Positions 11,401 through 23,212 of a stretch of 64,000 bases of DNA are shown here, piece after piece. A model generated the notes under the pieces. The model ran no database searches. It had not been told where the DNA came from and saw only the letters and a list, made by a program, of their open reading frames with translations. Source of the stretch: Iris pallida (Eukaryota > Streptophyta > Magnoliopsida > Asparagales > Iridaceae); NCBI GenBank assembly GCA_029216955.1, contig JANAVB010003400.1, positions 17,625,451 through 17,689,450 of the forward strand, in the 5' to 3' direction. Every line of letters begins with the position of its first letter. Position 1 is the first letter of the stretch. A program made the position numbers and the translations under genes.

Positions 11401-12323
11401 CGAAATCATGCTCAGTGCCCAAGGAATGCATAAGCGAGGTGAATATCTATTTTTCTATTCAAACACAAATCACAAAATCAAACGAAATGCCCTTTGAGGC
11501 ATTTCGTCGAACACGTTCCTATACACGTTGATACGTGTCCGATACGGACACGAATTGGGTTCAAATTCTAGGGTTAGCCTATCCTACTGTTAGGTTAGGG
11601 TTAGAGCATCCTAGAAATGAATTTTAAAAGAATTTACATGGAGTAGAATGGATTATACCTATTGATGAACCAAGGGTTAAAATTCCTAAATGGAAAGAGT
11701 TCATCAAGCCACCAAACTCCCTCAAATTGTGTCCTTCCTGAAAATACTCAACACCAACAGCAAGAAGACTAATATTAGGTCCTAATGCAATTGGTTTGAA
11801 GGAATTTGGAGTTAAAATGTATTTTTTAAGAATTTACAAAGATGGAGACTCACCTCTTCCAAATGGCAATGATTCCTAAAGAGGCAAGCCCTAATTTCAA
11901 GGTGATATAAATAGGGGGGGAACACACTATGGTTGGCCAGATTTTTAGGGTTAGGGTTTGGTTCAAGGGTTGTGGGCCTATGGGCCATTAAGCCTTTAAG
12001 TCATAAAATGACTTGTGATTTCACAAGCCATTCATTAATCAATCTAAATCCTATTTTTCCAAAATAAGTTCTAATGGGTTAATTTACACTAACTTAAGTC
12101 AACCTAGGTTTCCATATCCTAATCACTTAGTCATGACCTAGGTTAGCCACTAGGTTAGTCTCCAAAGTCAACATAAGTCAAAGTCCACTAGAACACCAAA
12201 ATTAATTATACTAAAATCACTTAAAAATCACATTAATTATAAATAATATTAATAATTCCAAATTAAATTCCAAAATTTTGAAAATGATCAAAATACCCTC
12301 AAGCTAGAAAAGTGGTAGTGACA
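8443..12323 (-). repeat. Tekay 3' LTR
   Basis: On the minus strand it runs TGTCACTACC to GGGTCGTGATA. It matches 17437-21299 almost base for base; the final CA has become TA. It carries a short (AT)n tract near 10050 and a TATTTATAT box (complement of 11905-11913). ORFs inside it are not genes. Confidence 0.93.
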
Positions 12324-12402
12324 AATCTACCCCCCTTAAAATAATTTCGTCCTCGAAATTTAAAGGCGAAACTAACTGCTAAGAGGGATAGAAAAGTATA
12401 CC
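12324..12402 (-). promoter_or_regulatory. Tekay 3' untranslated tail with polypurine tract
   Basis: On the minus strand, AAGGGGGGTAGATT sits directly before the 3' LTR start TGTCACTACC. This is the polypurine tract that primes plus-strand DNA synthesis. The remainder follows the pol stop codon. Confidence 0.8.
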
Positions 12403-12825
12403 TCAAGGTCCAAAAAGATAGGGGTACCGCTCGCGCATCTCATCCTCCCGCTCCCAGGTAGACTCTCCTGGAGAATGATGCCTCCATGCGACGCGTACCA
12501 AGGGTATCACCTGGTTCCTCAGTACCTTCTCTCGGCGATCCAGAATCTCCACAGGTTGCTCTGGATAACTGAAAATAGGTCCAACCTCAATCTCCGAATG
12601 ATCGAGCACATGGCTGGGGTCAGCCACGTACCGTCTCAACTGTGATATGTGGAATACGTTGTGAACTCCCACTAGTGTAGGTGGCAACTCTAGCCTGTAT
12701 GCCACGTCACCGACTCTTCCGCTGATAACGAAAGGGCCGATGAAGCACGGGCTAAGCTTCCCACCTCCACCAAAACGTATCGTACCACGAGTCGGAGATA
12801 TCCGCAGAAAAACTATGTCTCCAAC
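12403..12825 (-). pseudogene. Tekay integrase C-terminal exon with chromodomain-like segment
   Basis: From 12825 downward the frame is open without a stop to 12403. It reads VGDIVFLRISPTR, then KLSPCFIGPFVISGRVGDV, HNVFHISQLRRYVADPSHV, and a chromodomain-like end (LRNQVIPLVRVAWRHHSPGE, TWEREDEMRERYPYLF). The segment is intact but in a different frame from the catalytic core, from which it is separated by a 101-bp GT-AG interval. It probably tethers the integration complex to chromatin, as known for chromoviruses. It is classed as a pseudogene because the polyprotein as a whole is broken. Confidence 0.85.
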
Positions 12826-12926
12826 CTAATCACAAGCAAGGTCTCAAGTTACTAAAAATCAAACACGATCAATCAAACAAAAAAACAAAATACAACCTAA
12901 TTCTAATCCTATCTCTAAATCTGTAC
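12826..12926 (-). other. Putative spliceosomal intron in Tekay integrase
   Basis: On the minus strand the interval starts GTACAGATTTAG after GAG (12927) and ends TTGTGATTAG before GTTGGAGAC (12825). It is 101 nt long and T-rich, with stops in the pol frame. Excision joins GAG to GTT GGA GAC and yields FEVGDIVFL, the sequence expected in gypsy integrases at this point, in the correct downstream frame. Confidence 0.75.
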
Positions 12927-14930
12927 CTCAAACTCCAACGGCCTCCGGTGGCTATCGGCCCAGTGCCGATGTCTGTCCTGTTCCACGCGAAGTCTGTCCC
13001 TGATGAGCTTCACCTTTTCGGCTGCGTCAACAACCATCTCTGGTCCCAGTAAAGCTCGCTCTCCAACATCATCCCAAGATAAAGGTGTACGACACCTACG
13101 CCCGTACAGAGCCTCAAACGGTGACATCTCAATGCTGGCCTGATAATTGTTGTTGTAAGCAAACTCCACCAAATATAGGTGATCCTCCCAGGAACCTCCA
13201 AAATCCAGGACGCACGTCCGCAGCATATTCTCAAGTGTCTGAATAGTCCTCTCTGACTGTCCGTCCGTCTGGGGGTGGTATGCAGTACTAAACTTGAGCT
13301 GAGTGCCCAAGCTAGTCCGCAGACTCCTCCAGAAAAAGAAAGTAAAGCGACTATCCCGATCTGAGACTATGCTGACGGGAACTCCGTGAATCCTGACTAT
13401 CTGTCTCATATACAACTCTGCGAGCCTCTCTGTAGACGTACCCACCTTGAATGGCAAGAAGTGGGCCGATTTGGTCAACCTGTCAACGATGACCCAAATC
13501 GCGTCTTTTCCTCCTGGCGTACGCGGCAACGCCGATACAAAATCCATGGTAATGTGTTCCTACTTCGACTCTGGAATGGGCAACGGCTGCAATAATCCGT
13601 CGGGCCTCTGCCTCTCTGCCTTGACCTGCTGACAAACCAAGCATCTAGCTACAAAGTGGGACACCTCCCGCTTCATCCCGTACCACCAGACATGCTCTCG
13701 CAGGTCCCTGTACATCTTGTTGGCACCATGATGTATAGAGTACTGTGATCTGTGAGCCTCCTACATAATCTGCTCTCTGAGCTCCCCGCTGGGCACATAT
13801 AACCGGGAACCGTGCCTCAGGACACCATCCTCTGCAAGTAAAAACTCACTATCCTCCAATCCTGCACTAATCTGCTCTCGAATATACCGCAGAGCCACAT
13901 CCTCGAACTGTGTCGCCTTGATCCTGTCCATCATGTCCGACCGTATCTGAAGGCCCCATAACTGCATCTGCACTCCGGGCATAATCACCTCTATCCCAAG
14001 GCTCTCCAAATCTGCAAGCAGATGCCGATCCACAGTCAAACACATGGCTGTCGGATACCTACTCAAGGCATCGACAACCACGTTGGCCTTCCTCGGGTGA
14101 TACTGAAGTGCGATGTCAAAGTCCTTTATCAACTCAAGCCACCTGCGCTGCCTCATGTTGAGTTCTTTCTGTGTAAACATATACTTCAAGCTCTTATGAT
14201 CTGTGAAAATCTCCACCCTCTCGCCATACAGATAGTGCTTCCACAACTTCAAAGCAAAAATCACCGCCGCCAGCTCCAGGTCATGGGTAGGATAGTTCTT
14301 CTCATGGGGACGTAATTGCCTGGAAGCATAGACAATCACCTTCCCATGCTGCTGCAAGATGCAGCCCAGCCCCTTCCCTGAAGCATCACTATAAATAGTG
14401 AATCCACCCGATCCTGAAGGCAATGTCAGAATCGGAGCTGTCGTAAGCCGCTTCTTCAATTCATCAAAAGCTGCCTGACACTCCTCTGACCAAACAAACT
14501 CAGTATCCTTCCGGGTCAACCGTGTCAACGGCTCTGCAACCCAGGAGAAATCCTGCATAAATCTCCTATAGTATCCTGCCAGCCCTAGGAAACTCCTTAT
14601 CTCTGCCACTGAAGTCGGCGCTGTCCAAGCCTCAACTGCTACAATCTTTTTGGGGTCAACTGAGATACCATCTCCAGTCACCACATGCCCCAAGAAGTCC
14701 ACCCGGTCCAAGAAAAACTCACACTTGGAGAGTTTTCCATAAAGCTGCTCCCTCCTGAGAGTCTCTAGCACTATCCGCAGATGCTCCTCGTGCTCCTCCT
14801 CTGTCTTAGAATATACCAAGATATCATCAATGAACACCACCACGAACTTGTCCAAGTACTGGTGGAACACCTTGTTCATTAGATTCATAAATACTGCTGG
14901 TGCATTGGTTAGCCCAAACGGCATAACCAA
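12927..14930 (-). pseudogene. Tekay pol: RT palm, RNase H and integrase core
   Basis: One frame runs from [13 protein letters not shown] through FIDDILVYS (RT catalytic D-D), [12 protein letters not shown], the RNase H part ([24 protein letters not shown]) and the integrase zinc-binding and core regions (MDFVSALPRTPGGKDAIW, STAYHPQTDGQSERT, YNNNYQASIEMSPFEALYG). Two in-frame TAG stops interrupt it: at 13761-13763, and just before MDFVSALP, where a conserved tryptophan (TGG) is expected. The RT frame is shifted relative to the upstream part at about 14910-14930. Key catalytic residues remain visible, so loss of function is recent. Confidence 0.9.
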
Positions 14931-15790
14931 AACTCAAACTGCCTGTACCGCGTCCTGTAAGCGGTCTTGGGAATATCCTCCCTCTTCACCTTCACCTGGT
15001 GATAACCTGACCTCAAATCAATCTTCGAGAACACCCGAGCTCTGCTCAATTGATCAAAGAGATCATCGATCCACGGCAGTGGGTATCTGTTCTTGATCGT
15101 CAGGTTGTTAAGTGCCCTGTAGTCGATACACATCCGTACCGACCCATCCTTCTTGGGTACAAAAAGTACCGATGCACCCCAAGGTGAAGAACTCGAACGG
15201 ATGAAGCCCTTGTCCTGCAGCTCATCCACCTGCTTCTTCAGCTCCACCAGTTCACTGCTGTTCACTCGATAGACATGCTGGGAGATAGGTTCCGCACCGG
15301 AAACCAAGTCTATCGAGAACTCTACATCTCTGTCCGGTGGAAGCCCTGGCAACTCCTCTGGAAACACGTCCATAAACTCTGCGATCAAGGGATACGGAGC
15401 CACCTGCTCCTCGAATGATGCTCCACAGAAGACTCCGCCGTCCTGCTCTGCCTGCCGTCGGGTGTACTCAAACTCTGGCTCTCCTGGCGCCCCGAACAAA
15501 ACTCTACCCCCACGGCAATCAATATGGGCGTGGTGTCTACTCAGCCAGTCCATACCTAATACAATGTCGTAGTTCGATAATGGCATGACTAGTAGACTCA
15601 CCCGCAACTCTCGGCCTCCCAACAAGACGCTCCGCCCTCTGCAAACATCACTCACGAGGATGACCCCACCCCCGGTCGTGATCTTGCAGGTCCTAGGCAA
15701 TGGTTCAGAAACCAGACTGTGTCTAATAGCATACGATACTTACACAAAGCTATGGGAAGCCCCGGAATAAAAGAGTGCAAATGCTGGAAG
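14909..15790 (-). pseudogene. Tekay protease and N-terminal reverse transcriptase
   Basis: In the same frame as gag. The protease motif, normally D-S-G-A, reads YSGASHSF, with Tyr codon TAT at 15767-15769 in place of the catalytic Asp; a TAA stop follows at 15740-15742. Downstream are [10 protein letters not shown] (protease flap end), [36 protein letters not shown] and [12 protein letters not shown] of RT. The frame ends at a frameshift just before the conserved VMPFG. This is a clear case of a lost active-site residue. Confidence 0.88.
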
Positions 15791-17188
15791 GGAATCTAGG
15801 AGAACCGAACCTGCTATCACCTCTCCGATGGCCTCGGCATCCTCAGCTGCCATGGCGAAAGCTCGCCCCTGCTGTCCACCTCGTGCCTGCTGCTGGTGCT
15901 GCTGGAATCTCTGCTACTGGGTCTGCAGGGCTGGTCCCCTCTGCTGGCCTGCTGGAGCCTTGGCTCTACCTCCCTGCTGTCCTCGCCCAAAAGCCCCTGG
16001 GCAGTCCCTCAACTGGTGATCTCCCGCACCACAAAGTTGGCACTTACCTAGCTTCTTTCTGCACTCATGGATCATGTGCCCCGGCTTCTTGCAGAAGGCA
16101 CAAATTACTACCTGACGAGGTGCCTGCTGCCCTCTCTGCTGCTGGTGCTGCTGCTGAAAGGGTGCACAACCCTGCTGCTAATACTGCTGCTGAGCTGGCC
16201 TCTGCTGCTGCTGCTGCTGAAAGTGAGGCCTCTTGGCCTGCCCCTGACTGCTGCTACCACCCTGGAAGTCACGACCCCTCTTCTGCTTCAGCCCTAGGTC
16301 GTCTTCCGCCGCCATAGCCCCAGAAAATATCTCAGCATAAGTAGCGTTCCGGTCGCTCTTAGTCAGCGACCGAACCTCTCTAATCAAACCCCGGTAAAAC
16401 TTCCTCGCCTTCGTCTTCTCAGACAAATCATCAATGAACCGGGCCAATCTGCAGAACTCCCCGGCATACTCAGCTACCGTCTGGTTCCCCTGAACCAGAG
16501 CCTCGAACTGTGCCTCGATACCTCCCAAGGCAACATCAGGAACGAACTGCTCCTTAAATAGCTCTTTAAACTGGGCCCAAGTCTGGCCCTCAAATCCTAC
16601 CCTAGGATCTGTCTGATACCACGCTCGGGCCAAATCCTGCATCTGACTGCCCGCTGCCTCGATCTGGATTCGAGGTGGTATCTCTGCTAGTCGGAAGATC
16701 TCCTCAATATGCTCTATCCAGTCGTCTACAACATGGATGCCCTCTGTGCCGAAGAACTCCCGAGGATACATCTTCTGGAAGTCTTGAATGTCCTTCTCCC
16801 TCCGATGGGGCTGCTGCTGGGCCCCCTGAGCTGTAATCATCTCAACTGTGGTGCGAACCAGCTGGTGTGCCTCATCGATCCCCTGCCTGAAATCTACAGT
16901 CTGCCTCGTCTGCTGCTGCTAGTGGGACTCAAGAATCCTATCCACGAAGGAGAAGAGATGTGCAGCATCTACCATCCCCGCAGGCGGAGGCTGCTGCGGT
17001 GGAAGGATCTCAGGAATCACAACTGGCCTCCTGACTGGTGGAGGTGCTTCTCCAAAAGTGGCAGAAACACCGACTCCTGAGGGCTGCACTGGCCCTGTGG
17101 CACTGGGAGCTGGCTGCTGGACACGAGAGGTGGCAGACCCCTCTCTAGCATCTCCCGTCATGGGGCGATGCGATCGCGTCTCAACCAT
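15791..17188 (-). pseudogene. Tekay gag (Retrotrans_gag, two CCHC knuckles)
   Basis: Start ATG at 17188 (MVETRSHRPM), chosen because it is the first in-frame ATG after the LTR leader whose peptide looks Gag-like. The capsid-like region is 16180-16840 (KMYPREFFGTEGI, LARAWYQTDP, FKELFKEQFVPD). A glutamine-rich stretch follows, then two zinc knuckles near 15990-16110 (CAFCKKPGHMIHEC and CQLCGAGDHQLRDC). In-frame TAG stops at 16919-16921, 16178-16180 and 15914-15916 all sit where CAG glutamine is expected. The particle protein would package element RNA in the cytoplasm. Confidence 0.88.
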
Positions 17189-17436
17189 CCTGGAGAAACA
17201 GATCAAACAAGAACAATTACTGAGAATGAATCGAAATATCAAAGGAGGACAGTTTAAAATTTCTAAGGAAGACAATAAGCAGCAAAATAGATATACGAAA
17301 TCTGATAAGGAGTTTTTCTTAGTGTGATTGAGTACCTTCAAAAATATACTAATTCCTACCGCAGGCTGCAGCGATATTCTAGTTCGAATACCACTACATT
17401 TCCAACCTAGTCCTGCATAGGCCACCACTAAAAATG
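17189..17436 (-). promoter_or_regulatory. Tekay primer-binding region and leader
   Basis: On the minus strand, directly after the LTR end CGGGTCGTGACA, comes CATTTTTAGTGGTGGCC, then TATGCAGGACTAGG. TGGTGGCC starts with the TGG expected opposite a tRNA 3' CCA, but the tRNA is not assigned. The TR-GAG element has nearly the same sequence after its 5' LTR. Confidence 0.6.
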
Positions 17437-19015
17437 TGTCACGACCCGCACCCTAGAGTAAGGGCACGAGACATGGGTACGTCCAGCCTACGTCGCAGTG
17501 TCGGCGGTAGAACGTTGTCCGGTAACAACAGTTATACTCTCCGAATGGGGGTGACATAATAGAAATATAACTCAATCACAGCTAAGGTAGAACAGGAAAA
17601 GATAGAATGATAATGAAAGATAATATATCCAGAACAGGAGAATCACAGAGATACAATCCAGAATTTTAAGTGTCTAAATAATACATAACTCAGAATATCT
17701 CAAAATCTAATACAGTGATCCAGAAAAGTAAGACAATCCTAAACTAATGGAGTGTCGTCTACTGCTAATGGATCCTACTGCTGGTCCAAGTCCAGGCACT
17801 CATCTAGTGTGGCACCGTAGTAAGTAGGACAGAACGCCTCAGCCTCGTCCTCTGTAATATTTTCAACAGGTCCAGTCAGGACGGGAACGAGCACATATCT
17901 CGCAACAGTTCATAGCAGGTTAGGAGTATAAATCATGCAATAGAGTAAAATACAGGAAGTGCTGAATGGAAGTACAGGTAAACATGAGATATTTTGTAAC
18001 TGAAAGTAAATACATGATAGTAGAGACTGTAAGTGACTACGTGATTTAGAGTACAATATAGTTATGTAAACGGCTTAGGGGCACATAAATACAAATAAGG
18101 AGCACATGAATACCTACTGGGGATTGTGTCCACATAACCAATTCTACTCACCCCGCCCCAATCAATACACAAGGATCCATTCAAGTTACGTTATAAGCAC
18201 ATGAATACAACTAAGATACGTGAACTCATGTAATGAGTAGTACATGAGGCACGTGATAAAGCACATGAAAGAACATGAGGACATGTAATAACATGAACTA
18301 GTACGAGTACAAGGAGTACCTGATGCACATGATAAAGTACATGAACATGAAATACCTGTTGCACCCGTAGAGGGATAACATCTCAGGAAAGGATCCATAT
18401 AGTACTAATCCGTGAAGATACGTGTCAGCATCATGTAGAGTAATCTAGAGCAAGAAAATAGTCCAGACAGGTATGAAAAGATCAGAAAATATACTCGCCT
18501 GCTAACTGAAAGTCCGAGATGAAAGTACTGTCCGAGGAGTGGTGTCTGGCTCCTATTTAGAACAGTACAAGTCACAACAAGTCCAAAATAGAAATGAAAC
18601 GCACTACAATGTGTTCTACATGAATCTAGGTCAATCTAGACCAAAATCAACTCTTGGTCAACTCTGGTCAACCCTAAAAGTCAAACTAGGTCAACTAAGT
18701 CAAACCTAGTCAAACTAGTCTAATCTAGGTTTAGCAAGTCATTCTAGGTTCTAACAAGCCTAAATAGTCTATCTAGATTCCAACTAGGCATACCATGCCT
18801 AACCATACCATAATCACATAACCACAAGACATTGACTATATCTAATAATACACAAAATACCATATTAATATAATCTATTAAGAATACATATAACCTATAG
18901 CCACTATACAATATCACCCATGCTCTATGTCATAATATATAATACATTATATCATATATATACACTAACACACATTCATATGTATAGCAACCTACATATA
19001 TATATATGTACCTCA

Positions 19016-19050
<35 letters not shown>

Positions 19051-21299
19051 GTGAAAGGAGTGAAGGGGGACACTTGAATCTACAATGTGTGATAGAGAGG
19101 CATAGGCATGTGAATGTGAGGGAAATTGAGAAAACAGTGAAGCAACTGTGGTGTGTGTGTTAGATTAGAGACATGTGTGTTCAAGTGTGTGGGTTTGTCA
19201 ATGTGCCAGTGAGAATATGAGACAAAACAGTGAGGAAATGAGAAACAATGGCTAAAGTCCCAACTTGGGAAATCAGTGAGGAAACAAACCATTGACTCAA
19301 TGCCAAAATCTTAAATTTTACAAATGAAAACAGTCTTAGAAAGAAGAACCAACCCAATTCATCTCAGTTCAGTTAGAGGGATTACTGTCCCAGGTTATAG
19401 CCTCATTCCCAGTTCAAATTGAACCCAGAAAAACAGTTTACAGTTTTAAGAATTAAACTAACATTCATTCACAGGTTTCTAGTATTAAAATAAAAAGAAA
19501 CAGTCCCTACCAATCTCAGGTTTATAAATATTTCAAAATGAAAGGGGATTAACTCAGGTTTTAGAAATTCATTTCAGTTTAAAGGAAAATCAGTTTACAA
19601 ATCAAATCAATATGGTTTAAAAACTATTTTCAGTTTCAATACAAATCTCAGTTAATATCAGAAATGAGTCAGTGAAAGGAAATGGAAATTCAATTCCAGT
19701 TCTACAGCAAGGGAGTCAATTTAAAAAATGAACCATTCTCAGTTCAAATGAAATCTCAGGTTCATAACTGGGAACACAATCCCAGTTCAACAAATTCGAA
19801 AATGAATCCACATACTAACCAAAATCCCATTCTCACAATCAAAAGTCCATATTTGAATGTAAAAACTTAACTAGCATGAAATGTAACATGTGGGGATCAA
19901 AATTAGTTGAAAACATAACAAAACAGGGAGTTAAATGGGTTTGGGAAGAACTGGAACCCACAGTTTCAGTACAGTGTCAGAAATGCCATTCCAACCCTCA
20001 ATCGAACCACAATTCTAAACAAAACCTAAACTAATATGAAACTGAAGCTAACACATAATATACATTATATTTAGTAACTATTTAGTAAGTTAAAACATAA
20101 TTTACAAGCATTAAAATCAATTAAAACACAGAACACAAACTCTAAACACTGGTATGCACAGTGCACGACACGTGCACAGGCCAATGCGTGTCCGATACGA
20201 CACAAGGGTTCGTGTTAGCCTGGGGTTCTCGTCACAGTCATGAGAATGACACAAGTGTCAAGTTTCGTGGGCTCAAACACTGTATGCACTGAGAAAACGC
20301 ACACGAGCAGCAGAGGAAAATCCTGCCAGCACGCGCGCGACCGCGTGTCCACGCGCCCGTGTCGACTCAACCCGACACAAAATCATGCTCAGTGCCTAAG
20401 GAATGCATAAGCGAGGTGAATATCGATTTTCTATTCAAACATAAATCACAAAATCAAACGAAATGCCCTTTGAGGCATTTCGTCGAACACGTTCCTATAC
20501 ACGTTGATACGTGTCCGATACAGACACGAAATGGGTTCAAATTCTAGGGTTAGCCTATCCAACTGTTAGGTTAGGGTTAGAGCATCCTAGAAATGAATTT
20601 TAACAGAATTTACATGGAGTAGAATGGATTATACCTATTGATGAACCAAGGGTTAAAATCCCCAAATGGAAAGAGTTCCTCAAGCCACCAAACTCCCTCA
20701 AATTGTGTCCTTCCTGAAAATACTCAACACAAACAGCAAGAAGACTAATATTAGGTCCTAATGCAATTGGTTTGGAGGAATTTAGAGTTAAAATGGATTT
20801 TCTAAGAATTTATAAAGATGGAGACTCACCTCTTCCAAATGGCAATGATTCCTAAAGAGGCAAGCCCTAATTTCAAGGTGATATAAATAGGGGGGGAACA
20901 CACTATGGTTGGCCAGATTTTTAGGGTTAGGGTTTGGTTCAAGGGTTGTGGGCCTATGGGCCATTAAGCCTTTAAGTCATAAAATGACTTGTGATTTCAC
21001 AAGCCATTCATTAATCAATCTAAATCCTATTTTCCCAAAATAAGTTCTAATGGGTTAATTTACACTAACTTAAGTCAACCTAGATTTCCATATCCTAATC
21101 ACTTAGTCATGACCTAGGTTAGCCACTAGGTTAGTCTCCAAAGTCAACATAAGTCAAAGTCCACTAGAACACCAAAATTAATTATACTAAAATCACTTAA
21201 AAATCACATTAATTATAAATAATAATAATAATTCCAAATTAAATTCCAAAATTTTGAAAATGACCAAAATACCCTCAAGCTAGAAAAGTGGTAGTGACA
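17437..21299 (-). repeat. Tekay 5' LTR
   Basis: Partner of 8443-12323. Terminal TGTC...GACA is intact on both ends. It lacks about 28 bp present near 8525 in the other copy and has a longer (AT)n tract at 19017-19046. Other differences are sparse, mostly C/T or A/G, implying a fairly young insertion. Confidence 0.93.
20881..20889 (-). promoter_or_regulatory. TATA box of Tekay 5' LTR
   Basis: The minus strand reads TATTTATAT in a unique context (complement ATATAAATAGGG), at the usual mid-LTR U3/R boundary. The same site is kept at 11905-11913 in the 3' LTR. Confidence 0.5.
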
Positions 21300-21304
21300 C
21301 TTGA

Positions 21305-22054
21305 TGCATGTTGTACTACAAGGATGACAAGGATGAAGACGTGTGCAGATTTTGCGGTACTTATCGCTATATATAAGGCAACAAGTACAAATAGGACTCC
21401 CGGTACAAGGAAGCTGACCGATTCGATACACTACTTGCCTTTACGCCACGATTGCAGAGGTTGTTTATGGTGGAGGAGACTGCCGAGAACATGAGTTGGC
21501 ACAGGAGAGAACAGATCGATGGAGTATTGGATCATCCATCCGATAGAGAAGCATGGAAGCACTTTGATTGAGAGTATCCAGATTTTGCTTCTGATCCGCG
21601 TAATGTAAGATTAGGGCTCTCCTCCGACGGTTTCACCCCATTCAGACTTTCGGGTTCCTATTATTTGTGTTGGCTTGTGACTGTCACTCAGTATAGCCTA
21701 CCATCGTAGATGTGTATGAAGACTCCTTATATATTCCTAACCGTTATCATCTCGAGTCTGAACAATCCGAAGAGGAACATCGATGTGTACTTATAGCTAT
21801 TGATAGATGAGTTGAATCAGCTATGGGTGGTAGATGCCAACACGTATGATGTTTATAGAAAGCAGAACTTTCAGATGAGCCCCGCACTTATGTGGATCAT
21901 CAACGACTTTTCGGCCTATGGAATATTATCGGAAAGGAGCGCTCATGGTCGTCTCTTATGTCCGTATTGCATGGACCGCACGAAGGCTTTTTGTTGTATA
22001 GATATCGTCTTCCATTGGTTCAGAGGGCACTGAAGCTATTTCTGAGGTCCAAGT
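21305..22054 (+). pseudogene. CACTA-1 tnp2 middle part fused to TNPA-like N-terminus
   Basis: Continues the transposase after the Tekay insertion: CMLYYKDDKDED, RLQRLFMVEETAENM, GVLDHPSDREAWKHFD, SSDGFTPF, CMKTPYIFLTVIISS, NNPKRNIDVYL, NTYDVYRKQNF, then SAHGRLLCPYCMDRTKAF. Immediately after, the reading changes to YRYRLPLVQRALKLFLRSK and, across the copia insertion, YGGPWINYSDASDERK, which matches the second gene of CACTA-2 (RPPEVQRCLGH, YGGPWINYSDAPDERK). The tnp2 C-terminal half, with its DUF4218- and DUF4216-like parts, is missing. At least five stops are present. Confidence 0.82.
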
Positions 22055-23119
22055 TGTTGGCCCATTGGTCATGGTCGAACCGGATTTTAATAATTGATCA
22101 AACTCTGTCTCGATATAAATGATACTTGGATTATTTGGACTCTTGGACAACTGCCAAAGAACTGCTACCTATTTGTTCAAGATCGAAGCTAATTTTGTCT
22201 CATGAGTCTGTATTTTTATATACAGTATAATTTTCACATTTATTGAGTCTAGGAATACATTGTACACCGAGTCGTACTGACAAATAGGTAACCTCAAAAA
22301 TGTTTTCAAAATATCCTATGTTTTGAAAAAAAAAAACCATTTTACAAAAGCTCATAACTGCTTAAACTTTTTCTAAAAGCCAAAACCCAGAATCTGCTTT
22401 TAAAATGGCCAAAAAATCAAAAACCACTCTAGGAGAATTCGGCCATAATTTACCTAGTGTATGTTGAATTTTAAACTTAGTCTTCCTGCAGTTACGGATG
22501 CAACGGCTACTTGCCAAGATTTTCTCATAGAACTCTGTCCGAATTCTGTCTAAATTCCGTCAGAATTCTGACTTTGGAAAACCTATAAATAGAGAAGGAT
22601 TTTATTCATTTAAATACACTCATTCACTTTCTCATCTCTTCTCTCTAAGCTTAAACATCTTCCAAAGTGTTCTAAAGCTTTCAATTTCAAATCCCAAGCC
22701 AGTTACAATCCTCTAGTCGATTTACCAGTACGGTATGGTCTAGAAGCTTCAGAGTGATTATAATCTAATTAGAGGTTTGGTTGAAGAAAGATACTTTACA
22801 ATTGAAGTTGGTCGAGTATTTCGTATTAAAGCTCGTATTTATAGAAGTTGCAAGGACTTCGTATGAAAACATACGGTATTTTCCAATAGTAGATTCAACT
22901 GGAAGCTAGAGTTCTTCCGACTGGAATAGTCCTCACTAGAGGAAAACCAGTATACATCGCCGTCTTTGCGTTTGCTTTCTGATCTCTGCCTTTAAATTTA
23001 TTTACTTATGATATATACATTCTCTGTGAACTTGTTGCTAACTTTTTAATTAGCTATTTTCCGCTGCCTACTCTATTCACCCCCCTCTAGAGTATTATGC
23101 TTTACAATTCGTTCTTACA
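22055..23119 (+). repeat. Copia (SIRE-type) 5' LTR
   Basis: TGTTGG...CTTACA. Contains TATA box TATAAATA at 22584-22591 followed by AGAGAAGG and the CACTCATTCACTTTCTC leader start. A roughly 70-bp segment around 22200-22270 is absent from the 3' copy. Confidence 0.92.
22584..22591 (+). promoter_or_regulatory. TATA box of copia 5' LTR
   Basis: TATAAATA in the context CCTATAAATAGAG. Conserved at 48819-48826 in the 3' LTR and followed by a pyrimidine-rich start region. Expected to drive the genomic RNA. Confidence 0.7.
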
Positions 23120-23133
23120 ATTGGTATCAGAGT
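23120..23133 (+). promoter_or_regulatory. Primer-binding site (initiator tRNA-Met type)
   Basis: ATTGGTATCAGAG immediately follows the LTR end. It is the classic plant copia site complementary to the 3' end of initiator tRNA-Met. Confidence 0.88.
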
Positions 23134-23212
23134 AGGTTATACAGGTAAAGCTAGGTAACATTGTAATTATATTTTTTTTATTTTAGCTGTTACATAGATC
23201 ACAGTTTAACAC

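Larger units (their letters stand above)
8443..21299 (-). mobile_element. Full-length Ty3/gypsy chromovirus (Tekay/Del-type)
   Basis: Two long, nearly identical LTRs (8443-12323 and 17437-21299) flank a minus-strand gag-pol, with target duplications CTTGA at 8438-8442 and 21300-21304. Domain order is Gag, two zinc knuckles, protease, reverse transcriptase, RNase H, integrase, C-terminal chromodomain-like segment. The polypurine tract and primer-binding region are in their expected places. The integrase tail motif HNVFHISQLRRYV and the chromodomain-like ending point to the Tekay/Del lineage (family knowledge, not searched). Several stops, one RT frameshift and a mutated protease active site make it non-autonomous. 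Confidence 0.93.

Noticed and set aside
11930..11960. Telomere-like TTAGGGTTAGGG words
   Set aside because: Only two or three units, inside LTRs (also near 20925, 28790 and 34085). Ordinary LTR sequence, not an interstitial telomere.
15775..16317. 180-codon plus-strand ORF
   Set aside because: Antisense shadow of the Gln-rich Tekay gag. The Leu/Pro/Ala-rich translation is a codon mirror.
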